Of a stretch of 64,000 bases of DNA, positions 1 through 8,441 are shown piece after piece; position 1 is the stretch's first letter; each line of letters begins with the position of its first letter. Location: contig NZ_CP091508.1 in assembly GCF_022870865.1 (NCBI RefSeq), positions 2,170,001 to 2,234,000 on the forward strand, given 5' to 3'. A program made the translations under genes and the position numbers. The notes beneath the pieces are model-generated. The model saw only the letters and a program-made list of their open reading frames with translations. It was not told where the DNA came from and did no database searches. The DNA comes from Uruburuella testudinis (GTDB lineage: Bacteria > Pseudomonadota > Gammaproteobacteria > Burkholderiales > Neisseriaceae).

Positions 1-51
1 CAATCATCATTTTCTGCACCCTGTTTACCGTTGGTTTCAGACGGCCTGATA

Positions 52-124
52 TAAGCGTTAAACTGAATCATCATACAAAGCAGCAAATCCAATACAGCAC
101 CAACAGTATGATTAAATTAAACGG
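52..124. repeat. Degenerate Correia-like repeat fragment
   Basis: The stretch holds inverted arms (aaactgaatcatcatac and gtatgattaaattaaacgg) around a core with tacaaagcagcaa. Similar arms recur near 22047 and 22260, and the core resembles the Correia-like repeats at 2403, 23702 and 53142. A DUS lies just before it at 35-48. It reads as an old non-coding repeat remnant. Confidence 0.4.
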
Positions 125-640
125 TTATATTTGAACCAAATCCTGCAAGCGCAGTAAGCCGATGCGGTAAATCTGGCGCAAACTTTCCTGCTGCTCTTGC
201 GCCGGCGTCAAGCCGATGCGGCGGCGGAATTCGGCAATAATGCTTTGGCGGTCGTGACCGCGCACGGCAAGAATAAACGGAAAGCCGAATTTTTCACCAT
301 AGCGCGCGTTTAAATCGGTGAGCTCGGCAAACTCTTGCGGCGAACACTGATTCAGCCCGGCGCCGGCCTGCTCCTGCGTAGATTCGGCTGTGAGCGCGCC
401 GGCCACCGCCAGCTTGCCGCCCAATTCGGGGTGGGCGCGAATCAGCTTCAATTGTGCCGCTTCGCCTGCCGCTTCGATTTGCGCCACCATTGCGGCGTGC
501 AGCGCCGCCACATCGGCAAACGGCCGTGCCGCCGCGGTCTGTTCGGCCACCCACGGCGAATGTTCGAAAATCGCGCCGAGTGCGGTGGTAAAATCGGCGC
601 GGTGCATGTGATTCAGCTCAGATAATAAAATTTTGTTCAT
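125..640 (-). CDS. uraD: 2-oxo-4-hydroxy-4-carboxy-5-ureidoimidazoline (OHCU) decarboxylase
   Basis: UraD decarboxylates OHCU to S-allantoin, the third step from urate. The 171-residue length is normal for the family. The catalytic motif AHPELGG is visible with His70, followed by the conserved STQEQAGAGL segment (residues 87-96) and a C-terminal FPFILAVRG stretch typical of the fold. The protein has no signal peptide and should be cytoplasmic. It lies downstream of puuE on the same strand, separated by about 210 bp that contains a Correia-like element. UraH and PuuD, the preceding steps, are just beyond puuE on the other strand. Identification is firm from motif and context. Confidence 0.93.
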   Translation of the reverse strand: MNKILLSELNHMHRADFTTALGAIFEHSPWVAEQTAAARPFADVAALHAAMVAQIEAAGEAAQLKLIRAHPELGGKLAVAGALTAESTQEQAGAGLNQCSPQEFAELTDLNARYGEKFGFPFILAVRGHDRQSIIAEFRRRIGLTPAQEQQESLRQIYRIGLLRLQDLVQI

Positions 641-683
641 TGCGCTTCCGGCAGATGGTTTTCAGACGGCCTTATTATCGACA

Positions 684-822
684 TATAGTGGAATAAAGCA
701 AGCAGTGATACAAGTCAACAAGCCGCAAACAATACAGCTGATAGAAACGGCAATTTAATCACTGTATTTTTTCAAATCAATCCGACTGTTTTAAAAGAGC
801 ACTGAATATTCATTTCACTATT
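684..822. repeat. Correia-like miniature element, family B
   Basis: The element begins TATAGTGGAATAAA and ends TTTCACTATT, the TA-flanked ends typical of Correia elements. It contains the family core gtgatacaa...agccgcaaacaatacag. It sits in the uraD-puuE gap and could affect transcript processing between them. Confidence 0.55.
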
Positions 823-849
823 ATGCCATAAGGCCGTCTGAAACTTTGA

Positions 850-1773
850 TTAACCTTGATACGGATGTGTTTGCAGCCAATGACGGGCAATCTGCGCCCG
901 CGTCGGCACCCACACACGCTCATGGCTTTGAATATAATCCAAAAACTTCACCAGCCCCAAAAAGCGCCCGGGGCGGCCGATCAAGCGGCAGTGCAGCCCC
1001 ACATTCAACATTTTCGGGCAGGTTTCGCCTTCGGCATACAACACGTCAAAGGCATCTTTCAGATAATGGAAAAAATCATTGCCGTTCACAAAACCATGGC
1101 CGTTGGCAAAGCGCATATCGTTGCTGTCGAGCGTGTAGGGAATCACCAATTGCGGGTGAATGCTGCCGTCGCTTTTTTCAACCGACTGCCAAAAAGGCAG
1201 ATCATCGCCGTAATAATCAGAATGATATAAAAACTGCCCTTCTTCCGCCACCAGCCGCGCCGTATTGGGGCTGTCGCGGCCGGTATACCAACCCTCGGGA
1301 TGGCGGCCCAACAGCTTGGTAAACAGCGCCACGCATTGCTGCATATGGGCGCGCTCTTCTTCTTCGGGTTTGTTTTGATAATGAATCCAGCGGTAGCCGT
1401 GGCAGGCCAGCTCGTGGCCGCCGTCGATAAAGGCCTGCGCCACTTCGGGATGCCGCTCCAACGCCATGCCCACGCCGAAAATCGTGAGCGGCAGGCCGCG
1501 CCGTTCAAATTCGTTCAAAATACGCCACACACCGGCGCGCGAGCCGTATTCGTAAACCGATTCCATGCTCATGTGGCGGTCGGGATAGGCCGCCGCGCCG
1601 ATGATTTCAGACAAAAACTGCTCCGAGGCCGCATCGCCGTGGAGCACGCAGTTTTCGCCGCCTTCTTCGTAGTTCAACACAAACTGCACGGCAATTTTGG
1701 CCTCGCCCGGCCATTGCGCATGCACGGGATGGCGGCCGTAGCCGACCAAATCGCGGGGGTAATTCGAATTCAT
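850..1773 (-). CDS. puuE: Allantoinase PuuE (polysaccharide-deacetylase type)
   Basis: PuuE hydrolyses allantoin to allantoate and belongs to the NodB/polysaccharide deacetylase superfamily, not the amidohydrolase-type allantoinases. The N-terminal YPRDLVGYGRHP and the downstream NYEEGGENC and ACHGYRWIHY segments are characteristic. The start at 1773 gives MNSNYPRDL and about 307 residues. An upstream in-frame ATG at 1818 would add 15 residues encoded by a DUS and is rejected. The gene is divergent from uraH, and the shared intergenic region carries two TTGTnnACAA-type palindromes. uraD follows on the same strand. Loss of allantoin ring closure is inferred to be the pathway's last step in this window; no allantoate-degrading gene is seen. 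Confidence 0.92.
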   Translation of the reverse strand: MNSNYPRDLVGYGRHPVHAQWPGEAKIAVQFVLNYEEGGENCVLHGDAASEQFLSEIIGAAAYPDRHMSMESVYEYGSRAGVWRILNEFERRGLPLTIFGVGMALERHPEVAQAFIDGGHELACHGYRWIHYQNKPEEEERAHMQQCVALFTKLLGRHPEGWYTGRDSPNTARLVAEEGQFLYHSDYYGDDLPFWQSVEKSDGSIHPQLVIPYTLDSNDMRFANGHGFVNGNDFFHYLKDAFDVLYAEGETCPKMLNVGLHCRLIGRPGRFLGLVKFLDYIQSHERVWVPTRAQIARHWLQTHPYQG

Positions 1774-1808
1774 CTGCCTACTTTCAGACGGCCAAGCCGC
1801 CAAATAAA

Positions 1809-1850
1809 TTGTTGACAATTATGCGCAACAGCATGCAGAATTGTCAACAT
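1809..1850. promoter_or_regulatory. Paired palindromic operator between puuE and uraH
   Basis: TTGTTGACAA (1809-1818) and TTGTCAACAT (1841-1850) form a perfect 11-bp inverted repeat (TGTTGACAATT at 1810-1820 with AATTGTCAACA at 1839-1849). The TTGTnnACAA core resembles sites of GntR/FadR-type regulators. The same core occurs twice upstream of the purine permease (37960-37990). The regulator itself is not in the window. Confidence 0.65.
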
Positions 1851-1982
1851 CAAAATAATGCCGCATTGCCGATTACATCAGCACAAAAGCCTGATGACAC
1901 TTTATCATGTAAACTATATCAGGCCTTAAGCCAACAATTTTTAACGCGGCCGCTCAAAAACACAACCCCTCAGGACATCATC

Positions 1983-2336
1983 ATGGGCAAACTTTCCACT
2001 CACGTTTTAGACACCATGCACGGCAAACCCGCGCAAGGCGTGCTCATCCGCCTCTACCGGCTCGACAACGGCAGCCGCGAGCTGCTGAAAACCGCCGCCA
2101 CCAACGCCGACGGCCGTTGCGACGAGCCGCTGCTGCAAGGCGAAACCATGCAAAAAGGGCGCTACGAGCTGGTTTTTGCCGCCGGCGCTTATTTTGCCGC
2201 ACTCGGTATCCACGGCGGCGAACCGCGCTTTTTAGATGAAATTCCCATCCGCTTCGGCATTGCCTCTGCCGATGAAAACTACCATGTGCCGCTGGTGATG
2301 ACACCGTGGACATACGCCACCTACCGCGGCAGTTGA
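1983..2336 (+). CDS. uraH: 5-hydroxyisourate hydrolase
   Basis: UraH (transthyretin-like HIU hydrolase) hydrolyses 5-hydroxyisourate to OHCU, between PuuD and UraD in urate breakdown. The start at 1983, preceded by AGGAC, gives 117 residues, the usual size for a bacterial form without a signal peptide. An in-frame upstream ATG at 1809 lies inside the operator and is rejected. Diagnostic features are the N-terminal STHVLDTMHGKPA with active-site His7 and the C-terminal tetrapeptide YRGS (residues 114-117). puuD follows 290 bp downstream on the same strand, with a DUS pair and a Correia-like element between. Confidence 0.95.
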   Translation: MGKLSTHVLDTMHGKPAQGVLIRLYRLDNGSRELLKTAATNADGRCDEPLLQGETMQKGRYELVFAAGAYFAALGIHGGEPRFLDEIPIRFGIASADENYHVPLVMTPWTYATYRGS

Positions 2337-2402
2337 AGCGGCTGCGTTCAGACGGCCTGAATTGCCCGGGCCGTCTGAATGCGTTTGCGCCCTTTATATA
2401 TA

Positions 2403-2480
2403 TATAGTGAAATAAAAAGAAGTGATACAAAACAGCAAGCCGCAGCAACGCCGTCGCACTTTTTGATTCATTTCACCATA
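2403..2480. repeat. Correia-like miniature element, family B
   Basis: A 78-bp element with ends TATAGTGAAATAAA and TTCATTTCACCATA. Its inside (agtgatacaaaacagcaagccgc, then agcaacgccgt and cactttttgattc) matches copies at 684, 23702 and 53142. It lies between uraH and puuD, after the DUS pair at 2347-2379. Confidence 0.6.
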
Positions 2481-2627
2481 TCTGTTCAAAAATAACCCAA
2501 CCGCACAGCCCCGCCCAAAAGCATGCCCACTATTCAGTTTGCGGGCGCACAATCTTCGCTCTGCTACGGTTATTTTGAACAGGCATCAACCCTTATTGCT
2601 TGAAACCCCGAATAAAAAGGACACATC

Positions 2628-3839
2628 ATGAGTGCCTATCTGATGGATTTGACCAACCTGCTGTTGCGCTGGCTGCACGTAATTGCCGCCATTGCCTGGG
2701 TGGGCGAATCGATTTATTTTGTTATGCTCGACAACAGCCTGAAAAAACCGCAAGCCGAAGCCGACCGCAGCAAAGGCGTGGCGGGCGAAATGTGGGCGGT
2801 GCACGGCGGCGGCTTTTACCACAACCAAAAATACCAGACCAGCCCCGAAAAGCTGCCCGACGATTTGCATTGGTCGTTTTGGAAATCCTACACCACCTGG
2901 CTCTCCGGCTTCGCCCTTTTCTGCGCGATGTATCTGAGCAATCCGGCCATGAACTTAGTCAACCCTTCGGCCGGCTGGGCTTGGGCGGCCAAAATGAGCA
3001 GCGGAGAAGCGGTGTTTATGGCTTTGCTGTTTTTATTCGGCGGCTGGCTGGTTTACAACCGGCTGTGCAAGCTCATCAGCCCCAATATGACCCGCGACGG
3101 CCTGCTGAGTGTGGCGGTGGCAGTGATGATGGTGGCAGTCAGCTTTCTGGCCACGCATATTTTCGCCGGCAAAGCCGCGTTTCTGATTATCGGCGCGGTG
3201 ATGGCTACCTGCATGAGCGCCAATGTGTTTTTCTGGATTATTCCCGGCCAGCGGCGCATGGTGGCGGCCATGAAAGCCGGCGAAGCACCCAACCCGCTCG
3301 ACGGCAAACGCGGCAAACAGCGCTCGGTGCACAACACTTATTTCACCCTGCCGGTGGTGTTTCTGATGCTTTCCAACCACTATGCCGTGACCTACGGCGC
3401 TGAATGGTCGTGGCTGATTGCGGTGTTGTTTATTTTTGCCGGCGCCGCCATCCGCCAATTTTTTGTGGTGATGCACCAAGGTAAAAAGCAATACGGCTAT
3501 TGGGCGTTCGGCATCGTGTGCCTGCTGCTCGCCGCCCTGCTGGCCGCCCCTAAAAAACCTGCCGAATCGCCGGGCGCCACCGAGGGCAGCCCCGCAGTCA
3601 GCATCGAACAGGTTTTGGCGATTTCCCAACAGCGCTGCGCCGTCTGCCATGCCGCCCAACCCGACCGCCAATTCGGCTTCGCCGCCCCGCCCTTGGGCAT
3701 GAAGTTGGAAACCGCCGAAGAAATCCGCATGGCGGCCGACAAATTCAAACAACGCGTGGCCAACCACACCATGCCCATCGGCAACCTGACCGGCATGACC
3801 GAAGAAGAGCGGGCGCTGATTGCACGCTGGCAGCCATAA
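2628..3839 (+). CDS. puuD: Membrane urate hydroxylase/oxidase PuuD with C-terminal cytochrome c
   Basis: PuuD oxidises urate to 5-hydroxyisourate. This is the membrane-bound bacterial type, unrelated to soluble uricase, and passes electrons to the respiratory chain through its own heme domain. About 403 residues. The N-terminal part (to about 300) has several hydrophobic helices, including LLLRWLHVIAAIAWVGES near residue 15. The C-terminal part has a class I cytochrome c motif CAVCH (Cys337, Cys340, His341) with a likely axial Met near 382 (HTMPIG). AAGGA precedes the ATG. It sits behind uraH, and a DUS hairpin follows its stop. The heme domain makes the assignment secure. Confidence 0.92.
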   Translation: MSAYLMDLTNLLLRWLHVIAAIAWVGESIYFVMLDNSLKKPQAEADRSKGVAGEMWAVHGGGFYHNQKYQTSPEKLPDDLHWSFWKSYTTWLSGFALFCAMYLSNPAMNLVNPSAGWAWAAKMSSGEAVFMALLFLFGGWLVYNRLCKLISPNMTRDGLLSVAVAVMMVAVSFLATHIFAGKAAFLIIGAVMATCMSANVFFWIIPGQRRMVAAMKAGEAPNPLDGKRGKQRSVHNTYFTLPVVFLMLSNHYAVTYGAEWSWLIAVLFIFAGAAIRQFFVVMHQGKKQYGYWAFGIVCLLLAALLAAPKKPAESPGATEGSPAVSIEQVLAISQQRCAVCHAAQPDRQFGFAAPPLGMKLETAEEIRMAADKFKQRVANHTMPIGNLTGMTEEERALIARWQP

Positions 3840-3854
3840 GCATTGCCGTTGCGA

Positions 3855-3897
3855 AAGGCCGTCTGAAACCGCACGTTCACAGCGTTCAGACGGCCTT
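3855..3897. terminator. DUS-pair terminator after puuD
   Basis: Inverted AAGGCCGTCTGAA and TTCAGACGGCCTT arms are separated by about 17 nt, directly after the puuD stop. Confidence 0.75.
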
Positions 3898-4012
3898 AAT
3901 CTATCGGCAAACGTTTAACCAGCGCCGCCGTCAACCAACACCTTCGGCATCGCTGTTCGTGGTATTGGTGAGCAACATGGTCGCGCGGGCTCTGTCTACG
4001 GAAAAATACACA

Positions 4013-4084
4013 ATACCCATTCACAAAAATAAGCCAACCACATTGGCTCGCCTTGCCGCCGCGTTTTTTATTCATTTCACGATA
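4013..4084. repeat. Chimeric Correia-like repeat (families C and B)
   Basis: The left end ATACCCATTCACAAAAATAA and ttggctcgccttgccg match family C (36129-36232). The right end, ttttttattcatttcacgata, matches family B. It looks like one element carrying the ends of two families. No gene is seen in the 3840-4333 gap besides this, a MITE and two DUS hairpins. Confidence 0.5.
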
Positions 4085-4111
4085 AGTGATAACGGCTGTA
4101 TCTGCCAACAC

Positions 4112-4276
4112 TAGGGTGCCCGGACAATTCGATTTACGGGTGTATTTTGCCCCTGAAAATGCATCTGCTGCGTTAAAAAGCCTCACAAGATGTGCAAATC
4201 TTGCTGCGTTTTTTGCCTGGCATCTGCATTTTCAGGAACAAAAATCCCCTCATAAACAACACATCAGGACACCCTA
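4112..4276. mobile_element. 160-bp TA-flanked MITE, copy 1
   Basis: TA plus terminal repeat GGGTGCCCGGACAATTCG at the left, and a diverged acatcaggacaccc then TA at the right. The inside carries the family stem-loop (gcaagat...atcttgc) and gcatctgcattttcaggaac. No coding capacity. It lies downstream of fbpA. Confidence 0.75.
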
Positions 4277-4280
4277 AAAC

Positions 4281-4309
4281 AGGCCGTCTGAAAATATTTC
4301 AGACGGCCT
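4281..4309. terminator. DUS-pair terminator of fbpA
   Basis: AGGCCGTCTGAAA, a short loop and TTTCAGACGGCCT lie 25 bp beyond the fbpA stop. Confidence 0.75.
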
Positions 4310-4333
4310 GTTGCTGCATCACACTCACAACGA

Positions 4334-5326
4334 TTAGCGGTAACCTGCCTTGCGCATCAGCATCACGGCACGCTTCTGGTTGCTGCCGGCCACGGAAACG
4401 TTAATCACGTCTTGCTTGAAGCTGCCCCATTTGGCCACTTTCGGATCAGGCTTGATTTTCGGGTTGGCCGGATATTCATGATTGAGGTCGGCAAACAGAT
4501 TCTGCGCCTCGCTGCCGCTGAGCCATTCGATGAATTTTTGCGCTTCTGCCGGGTGTTTGCTGAACTTGGCCACACCGGCGCCCGATACGTTTACATGGGT
4601 GCCTTTGGCTTTTTGATCGGCAAAGAAAATACCGATGGGCAGATTGGGCTGTTTGTCCATCAGGCGGCCATAATAATAGGTGTTGGCAATGCCCACATCG
4701 CAACGGCCGGCGCCGATGGCTTCCAGCATGGCGGTATCGTTGGCAAACGGCGCCACTGCCAAGTTGTTGACCCAGCCTTTCACGATTTGCTCGGTTTTTG
4801 CTGCGCCCTGGTTGGCAATCATGGTGCCCACCAGCGATTGGTTATACACATTGCCGGATGTACGCAGGCACAGGCGGCCTTTCCATTTCGGATCGGCCAA
4901 ATCGGCATAAGTGGAAAGCTCGGCCGGCTTCACTTTATCGGTGTTGTAAAAAATGGTGCGGGCGCGCACAGATAAGCCGTACCACTGGTTTTTCGGGTCG
5001 CGCAGGTGGGCGGGAATATTGGCCTTGAGGGTGGCCGACTGAATCGGGCGCAGCAAGCCCATTTGGGTGGCCTGCCATAAATTGCCGCCGTCAACGGTAA
5101 TCAAGACATCGGCCGGGGTGTTGCTGCCCTCGGCTTTCATTTTTTCCATCAGCGGGCCGGCTTTATCGCTGACCAGCTTGATTTTGGTGCCGGTTTTCTT
5201 TTCATACTCGGCCACAATCGGCTTGAGCAGATTGTCGGCACGCGAAGAATACACCACCAGCTCATCGGCAAACACAGGCGCCGCCATCATCACGGCCACA
5301 GATGCGGCCAAGGTTTTTTTCATCAT
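4334..5326 (-). CDS. fbpA: Periplasmic ferric-iron binding protein FbpA
   Basis: FbpA binds ferric iron in the periplasm and delivers it to the FbpBC permease. The start at 5326 (MMKKTLAAS) is preceded by AAAGGA and gives a signal peptide ending near AAPVFA-DEL, so about 330 residues. The mature N-terminus has the family motif [13 protein letters not shown]. The adjacent tyrosines that bind iron lie in [10 protein letters not shown]. In meningococcus fbpA heads an fbpABC operon. Here it is transcribed away from fbpBC, with a Fur-box-like site and a MITE between them. A DUS hairpin follows the stop. Substrate ferric iron is inferred from family and partners. Confidence 0.9.
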   Translation of the reverse strand: MMKKTLAASVAVMMAAPVFADELVVYSSRADNLLKPIVAEYEKKTGTKIKLVSDKAGPLMEKMKAEGSNTPADVLITVDGGNLWQATQMGLLRPIQSATLKANIPAHLRDPKNQWYGLSVRARTIFYNTDKVKPAELSTYADLADPKWKGRLCLRTSGNVYNQSLVGTMIANQGAAKTEQIVKGWVNNLAVAPFANDTAMLEAIGAGRCDVGIANTYYYGRLMDKQPNLPIGIFFADQKAKGTHVNVSGAGVAKFSKHPAEAQKFIEWLSGSEAQNLFADLNHEYPANPKIKPDPKVAKWGSFKQDVINVSVAGSNQKRAVMLMRKAGYR

Positions 5327-5393
5327 TTTGTTTTCCTTTGCAATCGGGTTTCGGATACTGCCTGACACGCGGATTCTAAACCAACAATCTTAT

Positions 5394-5412
5394 AATAACA
5401 ATATAAATTATC
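5394..5412. promoter_or_regulatory. Fur-box-like site upstream of fbpA
   Basis: AATAACAATATAAATTATC matches 13 of 19 positions of the Fur consensus GATAATGATAATCATTATC, about 70-90 bp upstream of the fbpA start and within the fbpA-fbpB divergent region. Iron-repressed expression is inferred. Confidence 0.55.
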
Positions 5413-5503
5413 ATTTACTTTGAAATAGCGTGTATTCTTTCTTGCCATCATCTGCAATCAAAACGATAATAAGCGCTTTAATCGATTGATGTGCAGGGGG
5501 CGT

Positions 5504-5663
5504 TAGGGTGTCCCGACTATTCGATTCAGAGTGCATTTTGCCCCAAAAGCGCATCTGCTGCGTTAAAAATCCTCGCAAGATGTTTATCTTGCTGCGTTTT
5601 TTCTTTGCATCTGCATTTTTAGGAACAAAAATCCCCCTCGTAAACGAATGGTCAGGACACCCC
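5504..5663. mobile_element. 160-bp MITE, copy 2, between fbpA and fbpB
   Basis: The left end TAGGGTGTCCCGACTATTCG and right end cgaatggtcaggacacccc frame the family interior with the gcaagatgtttatcttgc hairpin. The right-hand TA is lost. It lies between the Fur-like site and the fbpB start, so it may have moved or supplied fbpB promoter sequence. Confidence 0.75.
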
Positions 5664-5724
5664 GGGCAACAAACCAAATTTGCCAGCCAAAACCGCACCC
5701 CTTACCGACAGGCCGTCTGAACCC

Positions 5725-7335
5725 ATGAATGTTGCTTTTTCCGCCTTTCCCGCCCGCATGTGGCTGCTGTTGTGCATTGCCCTGGTGCTGGTTCCGCTTA
5801 CTGTCATCATGGCGGCCTTAGGTGATTTCGACGCCGAAATCTGGGCGTTTCTGCTCGAATTCCAATTGCCCGAGCTGATCAAAAATACTTTGCTGCTGGC
5901 GGCCGGTGTGGGTGTCGGCGTGGCTTTTTTGGGCACATCCGCGGCCTGGCTCACCACCATGCACGAGTTTCCGCTGCGGCGTTTTTTCTTTTGGGCGATG
6001 ATGCTGCCGCTGGCAGTGCCCGCTTATGTATTGGCCTTTACCCAGCTTGGTTTGTTTGACTATACCGGCCCCATCAATACTTGGTTGCGCACACATTACG
6101 GCATAGAGCATGCCTTGCCGGAAGTGCGCAACGGCTTCGGGCTGACCGCAGTGATGAGCCTCACGTTTTACCCGTATGTGTATCTGCTGGCGCGCAATGC
6201 GTTTGCGGGCATGGGGCAACGGGCGCTGGAAGCAGGCGCTTCGCTGGGCTTGTCGCCCGGGCAGGCGTTTTTCAAAGTGGCGTTGCCGATGGCGCGGCCG
6301 TGGATTGCCGGCGGCACGGTATTGGCGCTGATGGAAACGCTGGCCGACTTCGGCACGGTATCGGTGTTCGGCTACGACACTTTCACCACCGCCATTTATC
6401 AGGCCTGGTTTGACTTTTTCTCACTCGAAACCGCCAAACAATTGGCCGCGCTGCTGGTGACGGCGGTGTTTGTGCTGTTGGCGCTGGAACAACTCAGCCG
6501 CGGCCGCCGCCGTTACCATCAGGCCGGCAAAGCGCAGCGGCAGCGGCGCAAACCGCTTTCAGGCCGTCTGAAATGGCTGGCAACGGCTTATTGCGGCCTG
6601 ATTTTAGCGGCAGCATTTTTTATTCCGCTGCTGCAATTATTGTGGTGGGCTTACGATACTTGGCACGACGGTTTCAACACTTCATTGTGGCTGCAAGCCT
6701 GGCATTCGTTTGCCGCCTCGCTGCTGGCCGCGCTGCTGGTGGCCGCCGCGGCTCTGCTGCTGGCACTGGCCAAACGCGCCGACAAAAGCCGTTTTGCCGC
6801 CGTGGCCGCGCGCATCGCCACGCTGGGCTACGCCATTCCCGGCACGGTATTGGCGGTGGGCGTGTTTGTGCCGGTGGCGTGGCTGGATAATGTGCTCATC
6901 GAATCGCTGCACCTGCCCGAAGGCACCACCGGCATATTGAAAGGCACGCTGGCGGTGATGCTGGCAGCGTATTTAATCCGTTTTCTGGCGGTGGGTTATG
7001 CGGCAATAGAAGCCGGATTGGAGCGCATCAGCCCGGCCCAGGCCGAAGCGGCGCGCTCGTTGGGCTGCACCGGCTCCGGCGTATTGCGGCGTGTGTATCT
7101 GCCGCTCTTGAAAGGCGCGCTGGGCACGGCGGTGTTGATGGCGTTTGTCGACATGATGAAAGAAATGCCCATCACGCTGATGACGCGCCCGTATGACTGG
7201 GACACGCTGGCCGTGCGCGTGTATGCCTTTACGGCTGAAGGCCAATACGCCAACGCCGCCCTGCCCGCCTTATTGATTGTACTCACCGGCCTGGTGCCTG
7301 TGATTTTGTTTTCGCGCTCGGAGCCGAACCGATGA
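5725..7335 (+). CDS. fbpB: Ferric-iron ABC transporter permease FbpB
   Basis: A single-chain inner-membrane permease with two fused halves that moves ferric iron from FbpA into the cytoplasm. About 536 residues with some 12 hydrophobic helices. Two EAA loops that contact the ATPase are visible: EAGASLGLSPGQAF in the first half and EAARSLGCTGSGVL in the second. The start at 5725 (MNVAFSAFPARMW) lies just behind a DUS. An in-frame ATG at 5680 would add 15 residues running through the DUS and is less likely. The last codons overlap fbpC by 4 bp (ATGA), so the two are co-translated. Confidence 0.9.
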   Translation: MNVAFSAFPARMWLLLCIALVLVPLTVIMAALGDFDAEIWAFLLEFQLPELIKNTLLLAAGVGVGVAFLGTSAAWLTTMHEFPLRRFFFWAMMLPLAVPAYVLAFTQLGLFDYTGPINTWLRTHYGIEHALPEVRNGFGLTAVMSLTFYPYVYLLARNAFAGMGQRALEAGASLGLSPGQAFFKVALPMARPWIAGGTVLALMETLADFGTVSVFGYDTFTTAIYQAWFDFFSLETAKQLAALLVTAVFVLLALEQLSRGRRRYHQAGKAQRQRRKPLSGRLKWLATAYCGLILAAAFFIPLLQLLWWAYDTWHDGFNTSLWLQAWHSFAASLLAALLVAAAALLLALAKRADKSRFAAVAARIATLGYAIPGTVLAVGVFVPVAWLDNVLIESLHLPEGTTGILKGTLAVMLAAYLIRFLAVGYAAIEAGLERISPAQAEAARSLGCTGSGVLRRVYLPLLKGALGTAVLMAFVDMMKEMPITLMTRPYDWDTLAVRVYAFTAEGQYANAALPALLIVLTGLVPVILFSRSEPNR

Positions 7336-8372
7336 TTTTAGAAATAAACAATGTTCATCTCTCTTTTGATACGGCGGCCATTCTGCAAGGTCTCAACCTC
7401 ACCCTGCAACAAGGTGAAACCGCCTGCCTGCTCGGTCATTCCGGCTGCGGCAAAACCACCGCCCTGCGCGCCATTGCCGGATTTGAGCAGCCCGACAGCG
7501 GCCTGATTGCGCTGCGGCAGCGTATTCTTTCAGACGGCCAAAGCTTTATCCCGCCGCACTTGCGCCGCATCGGCATGGTGTTTCAAGATTACGCCTTGTT
7601 TCCGCATCTGAATGTGGCCGACAACATCGCCTTCGGCCTAAACCGCCAACCTGCCGCCCGCCGACGCGCCCGTGTCGCCGAATTATTGCAACTGGTGGGT
7701 CTGCCCGATTACGGCCGTCATTATCCGCACCAACTCTCCGGCGGCCAGCAGCAACGCGTGGCGCTGGCCCGTGCGCTCGCCCCCAAACCCGATTTGATTT
7801 TGCTCGACGAGCCGTTTTCCAATCTCGATGCCGATTTGCGCACCCGCTTGTCTAAAGAAGTGCGCGCGCTGCTCAAGCAGGAAAACACCAGCGCCATTCT
7901 GGTTACCCACGACCAGCAGGAAGCCTTTGCCATGGCCGACAAAATCGGCATCATGGCAGCAGGCCGTCTGCAACAATGGGACACGCCCTACAATCTCTAC
8001 CACCATCCCGCCACCCGCGACATCGCTGCCTTTATCGGCCAAGGCGTATTGCTGCGCGGGCAGATAAGCGGCAGCAACTGCGTGCGCCTGGCAGTGGGCG
8101 AATTCTGCGGCACCGTGCCGCACCACTGCCAAAGCTGCCGCGAAGTGGATGTGCTGCTGCGCCCCGATGATGTGGTGCACGATGATGCCAGCCCGTTTCA
8201 AGCCGAGGTGTCGGATAAAGATTTCAAAGGCAGCTATTTTATCTACACGCTCAAGCTCGACAGCGGCGAAACCGTGCTCGCCCACGTGCCCGGCCACCAC
8301 GACCACCCCATCGGCAGCCGCATCGGTATCCGGCTGGAGTTGGAAAATCTGATTGCATTTCCGCGCACTTAA
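7332..8372 (+). CDS. fbpC: Ferric-iron ABC transporter ATPase FbpC
   Basis: ATPase that powers FbpB. 346 residues. Visible motifs are Walker A GHSGCGKTT (about residues 36-44), the Q-loop FQDYALFP, signature LSGGQQQR, Walker B LILLDEPFSNLD and the switch His in LVTHDQQEA. The C-terminal third (from about 240) is a TOBE-like regulatory domain, as in FbpC/FutC iron ATPases. It overlaps fbpB by 4 bp. A DUS hairpin at 8384-8424 closes the unit. Confidence 0.92.
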   Translation: MILEINNVHLSFDTAAILQGLNLTLQQGETACLLGHSGCGKTTALRAIAGFEQPDSGLIALRQRILSDGQSFIPPHLRRIGMVFQDYALFPHLNVADNIAFGLNRQPAARRRARVAELLQLVGLPDYGRHYPHQLSGGQQQRVALARALAPKPDLILLDEPFSNLDADLRTRLSKEVRALLKQENTSAILVTHDQQEAFAMADKIGIMAAGRLQQWDTPYNLYHHPATRDIAAFIGQGVLLRGQISGSNCVRLAVGEFCGTVPHHCQSCREVDVLLRPDDVVHDDASPFQAEVSDKDFKGSYFIYTLKLDSGETVLAHVPGHHDHPIGSRIGIRLELENLIAFPRT

Positions 8373-8383
8373 CAGCCTAATCG

Positions 8384-8424
8384 TTTCAGACGGCCTGAAT
8401 ATATGATACAAAGGCCGTCTGAAA
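8384..8424. terminator. DUS-pair hairpin after fbpC
   Basis: TTTCAGACGGCCT and AGGCCGTCTGAAA arms with a loop of about 14 nt, between fbpC and the SDR gene. Confidence 0.6.
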
Positions 8425-8441
8425 ACCTTAGGCACAATCCT

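Noticed and set aside
2600..3403. A 267-codon frame overlapping puuD on the same strand
   Set aside because: It is in another frame from the convincing PuuD protein and has no recognisable domain.
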